Notes under the pieces: generated by a model
What the model was told of the DNA's origin: nothing
Seen by the model: the letters and a program-made list of their open reading frames with translations, nothing else
Database searches by the model: none
Assembly: GCF_017427765.1 (NCBI RefSeq)
Contig: NZ_JAFRSC010000027.1
Span: 1-64,000, forward strand
Direction: 5' to 3'
DNA length: 64,000 nt
DNA from: Methanobrevibacter sp.
Lineage (GTDB): Archaea > Methanobacteriota > Methanobacteria > Methanobacteriales > Methanobacteriaceae
Shown here: positions 54,283 through 62,934 of the stretch, piece by piece
Layout of the letters: each line of letters begins with the position of its first letter
Position numbering within the stretch: the stretch's first letter is position 1
Position numbers and translations under genes: made by a program

Positions 54283-54993
54283 TTATTCTATTACCTGTTC
54301 ACCGAATTCTCCGGATTTGACTTTGACCTGACCTTTAAAGTAAGGCTTTATTTCACGAGCCAATTTTTCCAAATCATGAGGGTTTGGAACTTCAACTTTC
54401 TCCAAAGCGGGATCCAGCACATTTTTATTTCTGAATTGCTGGATTGTATAGATATCGGCTTCAAGCTCATCAGCCAAATTAATGATGTCCTTTTTAGTGT
54501 GAAGGGTGGGAACATATGTAGTTCTTGCCTCCAAACGGACATTTTCATCAGCATGAATAAGTTCCATGGATTTTTTAACCTGAAAACCCACATTGGAACC
54601 TGTAATCTTTCTGTATTTTGAAAAAGTAGTTTTAACATCAAGTGAAACAAAGTCCAGAAGTTTCAAATCCAATAATTTTTTAATTCTGTCAGGATAAATT
54701 CCGCTGGTGTCCAATTTTGTTTTAAGTCCCAGCTGACGGACATATGTAAATATTTCAATTAGTGCATCAAGCTGCATCAGAGGCTCCCCACCGGAAATCA
54801 CAACGGCATCTAAAAAATCGGCTGAAGAATCAATTTCCTCTTTAATCTGCTCAAAAGACTTTTCAGTAGTATCATCCAGAAGTTCCACATTATGGCAGTA
54901 CCTGCAGGTTAAAGGACAACCTGACATGAAAATAACCAATGACATGTTTCCATGAAATTCGACTGAAGATATTACTGATCCGCCAACAAACAT
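54283..54993 (-). CDS. nrdG: Anaerobic ribonucleotide reductase activating protein
   Basis: The 236-residue radical SAM protein has FMSGCPLTCRYCHN (CX3CX2C) and VVISGGEPLMQLD. It fits the family that makes the glycyl radical of anaerobic ribonucleotide reductase, though such short activases can serve other glycyl-radical enzymes; no nrdD is in the window. Its ATG overlaps the hisC stop (TAATG), forming a hisC-nrdG unit. Confidence 0.82.
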   Translation of the reverse strand: MFVGGSVISSVEFHGNMSLVIFMSGCPLTCRYCHNVELLDDTTEKSFEQIKEEIDSSADFLDAVVISGGEPLMQLDALIEIFTYVRQLGLKTKLDTSGIYPDRIKKLLDLKLLDFVSLDVKTTFSKYRKITGSNVGFQVKKSMELIHADENVRLEARTTYVPTLHTKKDIINLADELEADIYTIQQFRNKNVLDPALEKVEVPNPHDLEKLAREIKPYFKGQVKVKSGEFGEQVIE

Positions 54994-56093
54994 TAGTTTA
55001 AAACCTCATTTATTAATTCAATGAATTTTTTGTCCTCTTCAAGAGTGCAAATACTTATTCTTATCCAGTATTCATCCAATCCTTTAAAGGAAGTGCAGTC
55101 CCTTACAATGATTCCTCTTTTCATCAACTCCAAAGCCAATTCACTTGCAGTAAATCCTGTGTCTTTAACTCCAATCAGCATGAAATTTGATTTTGAAGGA
55201 AATACATTTAAAGAATCGATTTTTGACAGTTCATCATATAAGTATTGTCTTGATTCAATTCCCTTTTTGATTGAATCACGAATATATTCCTTATCCCTGA
55301 ATGTGTTAAGGGCAGCTGCAAAGGATAATCTTGTAAGTGAAAATACCGGTTTGATTCTGTGCATGTATTCTATAATTTCTGCACAGGCAAGACCATAACC
55401 GATTCTCATGCCTGCCAGACCCAATACCTTGGACATGGTACGGATAATGAATATATTGTCAAATTCATCGATTAAATCCTTATTGGTAACTTCGGAATAT
55501 TCAAAGTAAGCTTCATCAATGACAATTAGAATTTCAGGGTTTTTTGAAGCAATTTGCTTTAAAACATCCTTTTCTATTAATGTGCCTGTAGGATTGTTTG
55601 GAGTGCATAGAAAAATCATTTTAGTCTTTTCGGTGATTGCATCAAATATTGAATCCAAATCCAACTCATTTTTTTCCAAATCCCATCTTGCATAAACCGG
55701 ACGGGCACCGTACTGCTGAAGCAGATATTCATAGTACATGTAAGACGGCAAAGGCACTATAAACTCATCGCCATCGTCAATGAATGTTTTTGCCAAAACG
55801 TCAATGATTTCATCAGCCCCATCCCCTCCAATAATGACCTGATTATCTTCAACACCGGAGTAATCAGCCATTTCTGCTACAAGCTCCTTTAATTGAGATT
55901 CCGGATACCTATTGATTGATTTAATCTCGTTTTTAATAGCTTCCATTGCTTTAGGAGACGGACCCCACGGATTTTCATTGGAACCCAATTTGATAATCTC
56001 ATCCTTATTTAAGTTAAATTCCTCGGCAATCTCATCCTGAGACCTGCCGGGAACGTATGAATCCATTTCATCTACTATTTTTCTAGCCTTCAT
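54993..56093 (-). CDS. hisC: Histidinol-phosphate aminotransferase
   Basis: The 366-residue PLP enzyme of histidine synthesis shows [41 protein letters not shown], and the PLP-lysine region [19 protein letters not shown]. The C-terminal [19 protein letters not shown] is typical. Length is normal. It begins 2 bp after the stop of the gamma-carbonic-anhydrase-like gene. Confidence 0.92.
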   Translation of the reverse strand: MKARKIVDEMDSYVPGRSQDEIAEEFNLNKDEIIKLGSNENPWGPSPKAMEAIKNEIKSINRYPESQLKELVAEMADYSGVEDNQVIIGGDGADEIIDVLAKTFIDDGDEFIVPLPSYMYYEYLLQQYGARPVYARWDLEKNELDLDSIFDAITEKTKMIFLCTPNNPTGTLIEKDVLKQIASKNPEILIVIDEAYFEYSEVTNKDLIDEFDNIFIIRTMSKVLGLAGMRIGYGLACAEIIEYMHRIKPVFSLTRLSFAAALNTFRDKEYIRDSIKKGIESRQYLYDELSKIDSLNVFPSKSNFMLIGVKDTGFTASELALELMKRGIIVRDCTSFKGLDEYWIRISICTLEEDKKFIELINEVLN

Positions 56094-56095
56094 TA

Positions 56096-56578
56096 TTAGT
56101 CTTCCGCATATTGTTTAGAAAGTTTAACGTAATTGTCTGCATTATCCTGAATAAGTTTTATCTGTTCGTCACTGAGTTGCTTGACGGCTTTTGCCGGAAC
56201 TCCCAATATCAAGCTGCCTTCAGGAAATTCTTTTCCTTCACTGACTACGGCACCTGCGCCGACAATTGAATTTTTTGAAATGTGGGCGCCATTCAATACT
56301 GTGGCGTTCATGCCGATTAAAACATTATCATCCAGCTTACAGCCATGAACAACAGCACCATGACCTACAGAAACATTTTCGCCGATTATTACTGGAAATC
56401 CCTTAGTACAGTGAACAACACAGTTGTCCTGAACATTGGAGTTGTTACCAATAGTAATGGAGTCTGTATCTCCTCTTATTACGGCACCATGCCATACAGA
56501 GACATCTTCTCCGAGTTCAACATTTCCGAATACCTGTGCGCCTGGGCATATTATAACAGAGTCTTTTTTATTTTCCAT
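56096..56578 (-). CDS. Gamma-carbonic-anhydrase-like hexapeptide protein
   Basis: The 160-residue left-handed beta-helix protein has repeating hexapeptides ([20 protein letters not shown]) and the three metal histidines in VVHCTKG and [12 protein letters not shown]. It also carries IRGD and QDNCVVH, conserved in the YrdA/PaaY/CaiE group. Carbonic anhydrase activity is possible but not proven for this group. It lies between glmU and hisC, 12 and 2 bp apart. Confidence 0.82.
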   Translation of the reverse strand: MENKKDSVIICPGAQVFGNVELGEDVSVWHGAVIRGDTDSITIGNNSNVQDNCVVHCTKGFPVIIGENVSVGHGAVVHGCKLDDNVLIGMNATVLNGAHISKNSIVGAGAVVSEGKEFPEGSLILGVPAKAVKQLSDEQIKLIQDNADNYVKLSKQYAED

Positions 56579-56590
56579 AATATCGCCAAA

Positions 56591-57874
56591 TTATTCTTTT
56601 TTCTTATTTTTATCTTGTATAATATGATTCTGTTTTACCAATACTCTTGTATCGGAGGGGACATCATCATATAATAAAACCCCAGAACCGATAGTGGAAT
56701 TGTGGCCCACTTTAACACCGGGTGAAAAACTGGAATTGATTCCTGTTTTTACCGAATCACCGATGATGGAACCTAGTTTGCGTCTTCCACTGTCAATCAT
56801 CTGATTTTTGATTTTGGTTTTAACCGGACGGTTGTCGAATCTTAGATTTGCAATGTTGGTTCCCGCAGCTATGTTGCAGTTGGACCCGATTACAGAATCT
56901 CCGACATAACTTAAATGGCTAACGTTAGTATTTTCCATGACAATTGAATTTTTAATTTCAACTGCATTTCCGACATGTACATGGTCACCGAAGTAGGAAT
57001 TGCCCCTAATATATGAATTAGGACCTATATCGCAGTTTTTACCTATGTAGACATTGCCTTCAATGTATACTCCCGCACGGATAATGCTTCCTTCATCCAA
57101 AAATACTTCTCCGTGAATGTGGGCTCCTTCTTCGACAACACCTTTAATTTCAGTCTTAAGCTGGCTGATTAGCTCTTCATTAACTTCGATTAATTCCCAT
57201 GGACGGCCGACATCAATCCAATCCTTGTTGGTTTTATGACCTATTACAGTTTTGCCGTCGGCAATCTGTAAGGATACTGAATCGGTAATCTCATATTCTC
57301 CACGTTCGGAAAGTTCTGTTTTTGCAATCTTTTCGAAAATATCCTTATTGAAAATGTATATCCCTGCATTTACAAGGTTGCTTGGAGCTTCCTCTTTTTT
57401 AGGCTTTTCTACAATTTTTTTAATATTGCCGTCTTCAATTTCGACAACACCGAATGCTGAAGGATCCTCCACTTCTGTTAGAACCATAAGCGTATCAGGT
57501 TTCATATAATTGTATTTTTTGATGATTTCATTGATGATTTCATTGTCTAAAATGATATCACCGTTTAAAACAATCAGACTGTCCTCAATAAAATCTTCAC
57601 CATATGAAATCGCATTGGCGGTTCCCAGAAATGCTTCCTGTTTCTGGTAGGTAATGTTTACGCCAAACTCACTACCGTCACCAAAATATTCACGAACCAT
57701 TTCCTCTTTATAACGGACAATAAGTAAAATATCCTTGATACCATTGTCCCTTAATGATTCAATGTTATATTGAATGATTGGTTTTCCAGCAACCGGCAAC
57801 ATGGTTTTAGGCTTTGTAAGTGTTAATGGCCTCATCCTAGAACCTTCACCGGCACTTAAAATAATTGCTTTCAC
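56591..57874 (-). CDS. glmU: Archaeal GlmU: sugar-1-phosphate nucleotidyltransferase/acetyltransferase
   Basis: The 427-residue bifunctional enzyme has an N-terminal nucleotidyltransferase (SAGEGSRMRPLTLTKPKTML; ADGKTVIGHK; NKDWIDVGRPWEL) and a C-terminal left-handed beta-helix acetyltransferase (from about residue 240). It should make UDP-GlcNAc from GlcN-1-P. The start is GTG 57874 with AAGGGGAT about 9 nt upstream. It is the first gene of glmU-gammaCA-hisC-nrdG-ASCH/TPR, all on the minus strand with short gaps. Confidence 0.9.
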   Translation of the reverse strand: MKAIILSAGEGSRMRPLTLTKPKTMLPVAGKPIIQYNIESLRDNGIKDILLIVRYKEEMVREYFGDGSEFGVNITYQKQEAFLGTANAISYGEDFIEDSLIVLNGDIILDNEIINEIIKKYNYMKPDTLMVLTEVEDPSAFGVVEIEDGNIKKIVEKPKKEEAPSNLVNAGIYIFNKDIFEKIAKTELSERGEYEITDSVSLQIADGKTVIGHKTNKDWIDVGRPWELIEVNEELISQLKTEIKGVVEEGAHIHGEVFLDEGSIIRAGVYIEGNVYIGKNCDIGPNSYIRGNSYFGDHVHVGNAVEIKNSIVMENTNVSHLSYVGDSVIGSNCNIAAGTNIANLRFDNRPVKTKIKNQMIDSGRRKLGSIIGDSVKTGINSSFSPGVKVGHNSTIGSGVLLYDDVPSDTRVLVKQNHIIQDKNKKKE

Positions 57875-58041
57875 TTTGACTATCCCCTTAAAACTAAATC
57901 TAATAATAATATATCTTTAACTCTTAACATATAAATTAACTTTACTAATTCAAATAACTAATTTTAAATAATATGTTAAATATAGAAAAATAATAATTAG
58001 CTATTACTTGTTAATAGTGAAACTTAAAGGAGATTATTAAA

Positions 58042-58209
58042 ATGACTATCTATGTATGTTTACATTGCGAATACAGATTTGACTCAGAAAAAGGTGACCC
58101 TGCTTACAACATCCCTGCTGGAGCAACTCCTGCAGACATGCCAGATGACTGGGTTTGCCCAGAATGTGCTGCTCTCGGAGTAGACGCATTTATTGCAGAA
58201 GAAGAATAA
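58042..58209 (+). CDS. Rubredoxin
   Basis: The 55-residue electron carrier has MTIYVCLHCEYRFDSEKGDP and PDDWVCPECAALGVDAF, giving the CX2C...CX2C pair that ligates one iron, plus the conserved Trp. AAGGAGA at about 58027 is its ribosome binding site. In methanogens rubredoxin feeds oxygen- and peroxide-detoxifying enzymes. The unusual end FIAEEE follows the last Cys pair. Confidence 0.95.
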   Translation: MTIYVCLHCEYRFDSEKGDPAYNIPAGATPADMPDDWVCPECAALGVDAFIAEEE

Positions 58210-58232
58210 ATCTTCTTCTTTAAACTTTTTTT
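58197..58232 (+). terminator. Rubredoxin terminator spanning its stop codon
   Basis: AGAAGAAGA (58197-58205) pairs with TCTTCTTCT (58211-58219); the TAA (58207-58209) forms the loop. T7 follows at 58226-58232. Confidence 0.8.
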
Positions 58233-58412
58233 ATAATTTAAACATTAATTATTTTTTAGATATTTTGAAAAAAATTAGATATATTTACCATTTTTGGTTA
58301 ATATTTAAATATTTTAATAATCAGACTATTAACTAATAACAGATTACTGTCTGTTAATAATTTTTACAAATTGTACAAATATGATTTTAAAAATAAGTGT
58401 GGGAATTAAAAA

Positions 58413-59132
58413 ATGAAGAGAACAAAAAAATTAATCATAGCAATTCTTCTTGTAATTCTTTTGGGATTATTGACTGTAATTGCTGGAGCATTGTTCATGA
58501 CTCCGGATTTAACACAAGAAGATAAAAACATACTTGTTTTAGCTTCAGACAAATATGAACAGCCGCACGGTAGTGTAGATATGGGATTCATGGTCCACTT
58601 AGAAAACGGACACCTGAAAAATTATACCCCAGTATACCCTGGTGGTATGTCACATCCTTCACAGGCTGCTCCGGGAGGCATTGGCGGAAACATGATGCTT
58701 CACGATTGTCTTTGGGATGGAACAGATCAAGGTATGGATTATGCAAAAGAGATTGTAGAAGCCAATACCGGAATGCATGCGGATGCAGTAGTTATTGTAT
58801 ATGATGAAGCTATGGACAGTGTTATTGATTCCATCAGACCACTTTATGTTGATGGCGAACCAACAAACCTCAGTGCTGCAGATATTGTCCGTTCAAACGA
58901 CGCATACAACGGTTATGCAGGCAGTGAAAATGTTCAAGGAACAATGTCCAGAGGAGATGCAGTTATGGTATTAACCAAAGCACTAGCCAATGCTACAAAA
59001 GATCCTGACAAGAAAAATACCATGATACAAACTGCTTTAAAAGAATATTCAAACGGAAATATTCTTATGAAACCGGACGGTTCATTTACAAAATTGCTTG
59101 CTACAAAAGGATTTGAAAGTTTATCACATTAA
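58413..59132 (+). CDS. DUF4012 family membrane-anchored protein
   Basis: The 239-residue protein has an N-terminal membrane helix (about residues 7-28, LIIAILLVILLGLLTVIAGA) and a soluble outer domain that matches DUF4012: NILVLASDKYEQPHGSVDMG, VHLENGHLKNYTPVYPGGMS and DAVVIVYDEAMDSVIDSI. DUF4012 resembles LytR/CpsA-type domains in pattern, so a cell-envelope role is possible. Upstream, 58233-58412 is AT-rich without a gene. Confidence 0.75.
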   Translation: MKRTKKLIIAILLVILLGLLTVIAGALFMTPDLTQEDKNILVLASDKYEQPHGSVDMGFMVHLENGHLKNYTPVYPGGMSHPSQAAPGGIGGNMMLHDCLWDGTDQGMDYAKEIVEANTGMHADAVVIVYDEAMDSVIDSIRPLYVDGEPTNLSAADIVRSNDAYNGYAGSENVQGTMSRGDAVMVLTKALANATKDPDKKNTMIQTALKEYSNGNILMKPDGSFTKLLATKGFESLSH

Positions 59133-59133
59133 T

Positions 59134-59170
59134 CTTTAAAGAATCATTTATTCTTTAAAGAACTTTTTTT
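59134..59170 (+). terminator. DUF4012 terminator
   Basis: CTTTAAAGAAT (59134-59144) pairs with ATTCTTTAAAG (59150-59160) over CATTT; T7 follows at 59164-59170. It starts one base after the stop codon. Confidence 0.85.
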
Positions 59171-59190
59171 ATTTTAACTTTGAATTTTAA

Positions 59191-59221
59191 AAAAAATAGT
59201 TTAGAAGATTGTGAATCTTCT
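59191..59221 (-). terminator. Terminator of mutase copy 2
   Basis: AGAAGATT (59203-59210) and AATCTTCT (59214-59221) form an 8-bp hairpin touching the stop codon (59220-59222). U8 follows on the minus-strand transcript (plus-strand A-run at about 59189-59197). Confidence 0.75.
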
Positions 59222-60557
59222 ATAAGTTTTCGTTAATTATTTTTACACAGGTTTTCCTGATGGATTCTGCACGATTTTCATCACGGGACTCTAAAGTTAT
59301 TCTGATGTAATCTTCAGTTCCGGAAGGTCTTATCAATACCCAGCTGTCATCTTCAAATGTCAGTCTTACACCATCAATTGAATTGACATCAACGATATCA
59401 TCAAAAGCCCCCTTAAGCAATTCTTCCATGTTTTCCATTACCTTGATTTTGGCTTCCTTGGAGCAAGTAATCTTTTCACGTATATTCGGATATGACGGGA
59501 TCTGCGCTAAAAGTTCAGATAATTTACCGTCCCTTGATACAATTTCAGCCATCCTCAAACCTGAAAGAATTCCGTCAGGACACATGCAGAAGTCTGGATG
59601 CAACCAGGTTCCAGAAGGCTCTCCGCCGAAGCTTGCATTCTTTTCAATTATTACTTCAGCAACATTAACATCACCAACAGGAGTTCTTAGAATTTCACCT
59701 TTTACTGATTCGTCCATGCATAATCCTGCATCAACAGTTGTTACAATATCACCGTCGAATTCTTTGGATATTAATGCCAAAAGTGAATCAAATGGGGAAA
59801 TGTTACCTTTCTCATCAACAGTAATCATTCTGTCGGCATCACCATCATGAGCTATTCCAAGATCTGCGCCAATAGCTACGACAGTTTTCATGAGATTTCC
59901 AAGGTTTTCAGCATTAGGTTCAGGATTTCTTCCGGGGAAAAATCCGTCAGGCTGTGAATTTAAAGTGGTTACTTCGCATCCTGCTTTTCTAAATACTAAA
60001 GGTGATATTTCGCTTCCAGCACCGGATGCACAGTCAATAACTACTTTTAAACCTTTTTTGATGTCAACCATTCCAACTAAATCATCAACGTATTGGCCTT
60101 TGATTTCCTCGTTGACGCTTAATGAACCTACTTTATCCCAGCTTACTGAAACATATGATTTTTCGCCATATATTTTCTCAATTTCAGCTTCCTGAGCTGA
60201 AGTGTAAGCCATTCCATTTTTGTTCCATAACTTTATCCCGTTATATTGGGAAGGATTATGTGATGCGGTCAGCATAATTCCTGCGTTGGCATCAAGTTTT
60301 TCGGTAGCATAACCAACCAAAGGAGTTGGAACCATTCCAATTTTAATTACATTGACTCCACTTTCAAGCAATCCAGCACATATTGCCTGGTCAAGCATCT
60401 TATTTGTTGTTCTTGTATCATAACCAAGTACAACAGTTCCGGCATTGCCCAGATAGTATGCTAAAGATTTACCGACATTTAATGCAAGCTCACAAGTTAC
60501 CTCAGAGCCTATTAATCCTCTGATTCCTGATGTTCCAAACAGTTTTTTTGCTACCAT
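59220..60557 (-). CDS. Phosphoglucosamine/phosphohexose mutase, copy 2
   Basis: The 445-residue paralogue of the gene at 51598 has TASHNPSQYNGIKLWN, AHDGDADRMITV and RPSGTEDYIR. Its sugar-binding loop reads FGGEPSGTWLHP instead of FGGEENGGLIFP, and the first loop is FGTSGIRGLIG. GEPSG is the sequence typical of phosphoglucosamine-type loops, so this copy, rather than the one at 51598, may be the true GlmM. It follows apgM by 8 bp in one operon. Confidence 0.85.
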   Translation of the reverse strand: MVAKKLFGTSGIRGLIGSEVTCELALNVGKSLAYYLGNAGTVVLGYDTRTTNKMLDQAICAGLLESGVNVIKIGMVPTPLVGYATEKLDANAGIMLTASHNPSQYNGIKLWNKNGMAYTSAQEAEIEKIYGEKSYVSVSWDKVGSLSVNEEIKGQYVDDLVGMVDIKKGLKVVIDCASGAGSEISPLVFRKAGCEVTTLNSQPDGFFPGRNPEPNAENLGNLMKTVVAIGADLGIAHDGDADRMITVDEKGNISPFDSLLALISKEFDGDIVTTVDAGLCMDESVKGEILRTPVGDVNVAEVIIEKNASFGGEPSGTWLHPDFCMCPDGILSGLRMAEIVSRDGKLSELLAQIPSYPNIREKITCSKEAKIKVMENMEELLKGAFDDIVDVNSIDGVRLTFEDDSWVLIRPSGTEDYIRITLESRDENRAESIRKTCVKIINENL

Positions 60558-60565
60558 ATTACCAC

Positions 60566-61804
60566 CTATGCTCCGAATTTATGGGCATAATTCATTAAAT
60601 CCATCATTATGTTCATTACATCTGATCCTCTGATTCTGTTAAGTCCGCCTTTTGCACAGGCAACTTCTGAAAACTCACAAACATCATCGACTCTTACTTC
60701 AGGACCCCTTATCAATACAGGCACTGGATCTCCTGAGTGGTTCATGACAGATATTGGAGTTGAATGATCAGCTGTCAGGAAGATATAAACGTCTTCGAGT
60801 TTTATTAATTCACTCATTACCACTTCATCGACCTTTTCAATGAATTCCTTTTTCTCGACTGTCTGACCGTCGTGGCCTGCCTCATCGGCTCCATCAATGT
60901 TTATCAAGAAAAAGTCATGGTCTGAGTTTTTAACCTGGTCTACGATTGTGTCACGAATATTGTACAGATTGGTGTCAATTCCCCCAGTCACGTCTTCCAT
61001 TTCAATAACGTCCATTCCGGCAAATCTTCCGATTCCCATAATTAGGCCAGTTTCAGCAATACATGCTGAGTTTACTTCATATTTATCGTTTAGGGATTCC
61101 ACACTAGGCACTTCACCGGCACCACGAGGAATGACAATGTTAGCTGGAGGTTCGCCGGCTTCGATTCTTTTTACATTAACAGGATGGTCCTTAACCATTT
61201 CATATGTTTTTACAACCAGTTTGTTTAGAATATCTGCAGTTTTTGCAGCTTCCGGTGTATCATCTAAAGGTTTGACTTCTTTTGGTTTGTTGCCTTCAAC
61301 TTTAGGGTCTGCATCACTTACTTTTCCGGAGAGTCCTTCTCCCCTTAAAACCAGAACCGCCCTGTGACCTGTTGATTCTTTGAAAATGATTTTTACATCA
61401 GGATAATCTTCTAGAACCATTTTGTTCAGTTCATCAACTATTTCCTTAGTACCTTCCTTAATTCTTCCGGCACGCCTGTCGGTTACGATTAAATCTTCAT
61501 CGACAGTTGAGAAGTTGCATCTAAATGCAATGTCTCCCGCAAGCACATCCACACCTACACCATTTGCCTCAAACGGTCCTCTTCCTGTGTAGACTTCATA
61601 AGGATTGTAACCTAAAATTGATAAATGTGCGGTGTCACTTCCAGGTATGATTCCCGGAGCTATTGAGTCCATGATTCCAGTAATTCCTTCAGCAGCCATT
61701 TTGTCCATATTAGGTGTGTTTGCCGCTTCAAGAGGAGTTTTATTTCCAAATTCTTTAATAGGACGGTCCCCCATACCATCCATAATTAAAATAAGACCTT
61801 TCAT
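60566..61804 (-). CDS. apgM: Cofactor-independent phosphoglycerate mutase ApgM
   Basis: The 412-residue archaeal-type enzyme interconverts 3- and 2-phosphoglycerate. It belongs to the alkaline-phosphatase superfamily: [20 protein letters not shown] holds the first metal Asp, [12 protein letters not shown] the catalytic Ser, and FLTADHSTP the late Asp-His. ATG 61804 is favoured over the GTG three codons earlier because GGTGAT lies just before it. Confidence 0.92.
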   Translation of the reverse strand: MKGLILIMDGMGDRPIKEFGNKTPLEAANTPNMDKMAAEGITGIMDSIAPGIIPGSDTAHLSILGYNPYEVYTGRGPFEANGVGVDVLAGDIAFRCNFSTVDEDLIVTDRRAGRIKEGTKEIVDELNKMVLEDYPDVKIIFKESTGHRAVLVLRGEGLSGKVSDADPKVEGNKPKEVKPLDDTPEAAKTADILNKLVVKTYEMVKDHPVNVKRIEAGEPPANIVIPRGAGEVPSVESLNDKYEVNSACIAETGLIMGIGRFAGMDVIEMEDVTGGIDTNLYNIRDTIVDQVKNSDHDFFLINIDGADEAGHDGQTVEKKEFIEKVDEVVMSELIKLEDVYIFLTADHSTPISVMNHSGDPVPVLIRGPEVRVDDVCEFSEVACAKGGLNRIRGSDVMNIMMDLMNYAHKFGA

Positions 61805-61910
61805 AAATATCACCTTTATAAAATATACTGTTATAAAGTTTATTTTTTAATAGTTAAATAATTTATTTAAAAATGAGTTTAATTAATTAAAAATAAGTTT
61901 ACAAAAAAAG

Positions 61911-62609
61911 TTAAATCAGTATAATTCCGACAATAGCTCCGACAATTGTTGCAATTAAATTTACATGCTCGTTTGTAAGCAAGTCATTATTTTCAAAAAC
62001 AGCTCCCAGAATACTGTCCATAAAGCATCCCACTGTTCCGGAAACTATTGAAACAAGAATCGCAGATACCGGATTTGCCACAATTCCCAAAAGATATGCT
62101 GCAATACCGATTATAGCCGCACCAACCATTCCTGAAACTGTTCCCAAAACTGAAACCGCACCGTTGGTACCCGGATCCACTTTTTGAAATGTTGTGATTA
62201 GTCTAGGTTCCTGGTCGAGTACTCCAATTTCAGAACCTAATGTATCGGCAGTCGCTGTTGCAATAGCTCCGATGAATCCTCCTACAAACGGCAGGTAATA
62301 TCCTCCGAATGCAGCCATAAAACAGGCCACAACACCATTTGAAATTACGTTTTTAGAGGTTCTTCTTCCTTCAAATTCCCCTAAAGATAATTTATATTTT
62401 TTTGAAAACTTGGTTGCAAGAAGACACATTACCAAAAATAAGACAATAAGCAACAGCCAGTTTGTTCCGGCTGAAAAAATGATTACAACACCCATAAAAA
62501 TCATGACTGCTGAACCGAATAAATCCAGAGATTTTCTTCTGTATGTTATGAAACCCAAAATAAATAATAGAATTACATAAACCCAATTAATCATTATTGC
62601 TTCAACCAT
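61911..62609 (-). CDS. DUF92 family membrane protein
   Basis: The protein of up to 232 residues has six or seven hydrophobic helices and the DUF92 landmarks FEGRRTSKNVISNGVVACF, ATADTLGSEIGVLD and VDPGTNGAVSVLGTVSG. DUF92 includes plant and cyanobacterial VTE6-type phytyl-phosphate kinases, so an isoprenoid-phosphate role is conceivable. The start is ATG 62609 or ATG 62594 (MINWVYVIL). The following 62610-62934 is AT-rich with no recognisable gene. Confidence 0.8.
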   Translation of the reverse strand: MVEAIMINWVYVILLFILGFITYRRKSLDLFGSAVMIFMGVVIIFSAGTNWLLLIVLFLVMCLLATKFSKKYKLSLGEFEGRRTSKNVISNGVVACFMAAFGGYYLPFVGGFIGAIATATADTLGSEIGVLDQEPRLITTFQKVDPGTNGAVSVLGTVSGMVGAAIIGIAAYLLGIVANPVSAILVSIVSGTVGCFMDSILGAVFENNDLLTNEHVNLIATIVGAIVGIILI

Positions 62610-62934
62610 AGTATCAACAAACCTATGTTTTTATTAAATTATGTTTAAAATTATATAAAAAGATTTAGTTAAATCCTCGTTTTAAAAAGCATGAGAAAAA
62701 TGATAATTTTACCTATTTTTTGAATATCCAGAAACTGAATGAAAATTTGTGTGCTTTTAATTAAAATAACGATTAATTATATTAATTTTAATTGATTTAA
62801 ATATTAAAATATTAATTGAATTTTTAATTAAATTATATGTTGAATTATAAAAAATAAAAAAGAAGTTTGGTAATATATATGTACAAGTAAAAATTATTAA
62901 ATTTCTAAAAAAATAAGAAAAAATTAAGAAAAAA

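Noticed and set aside
59890..60195. Plus-strand frame opposite mutase copy 2
   Set aside because: It is antisense to a complete phosphohexomutase with all four active-site loops.
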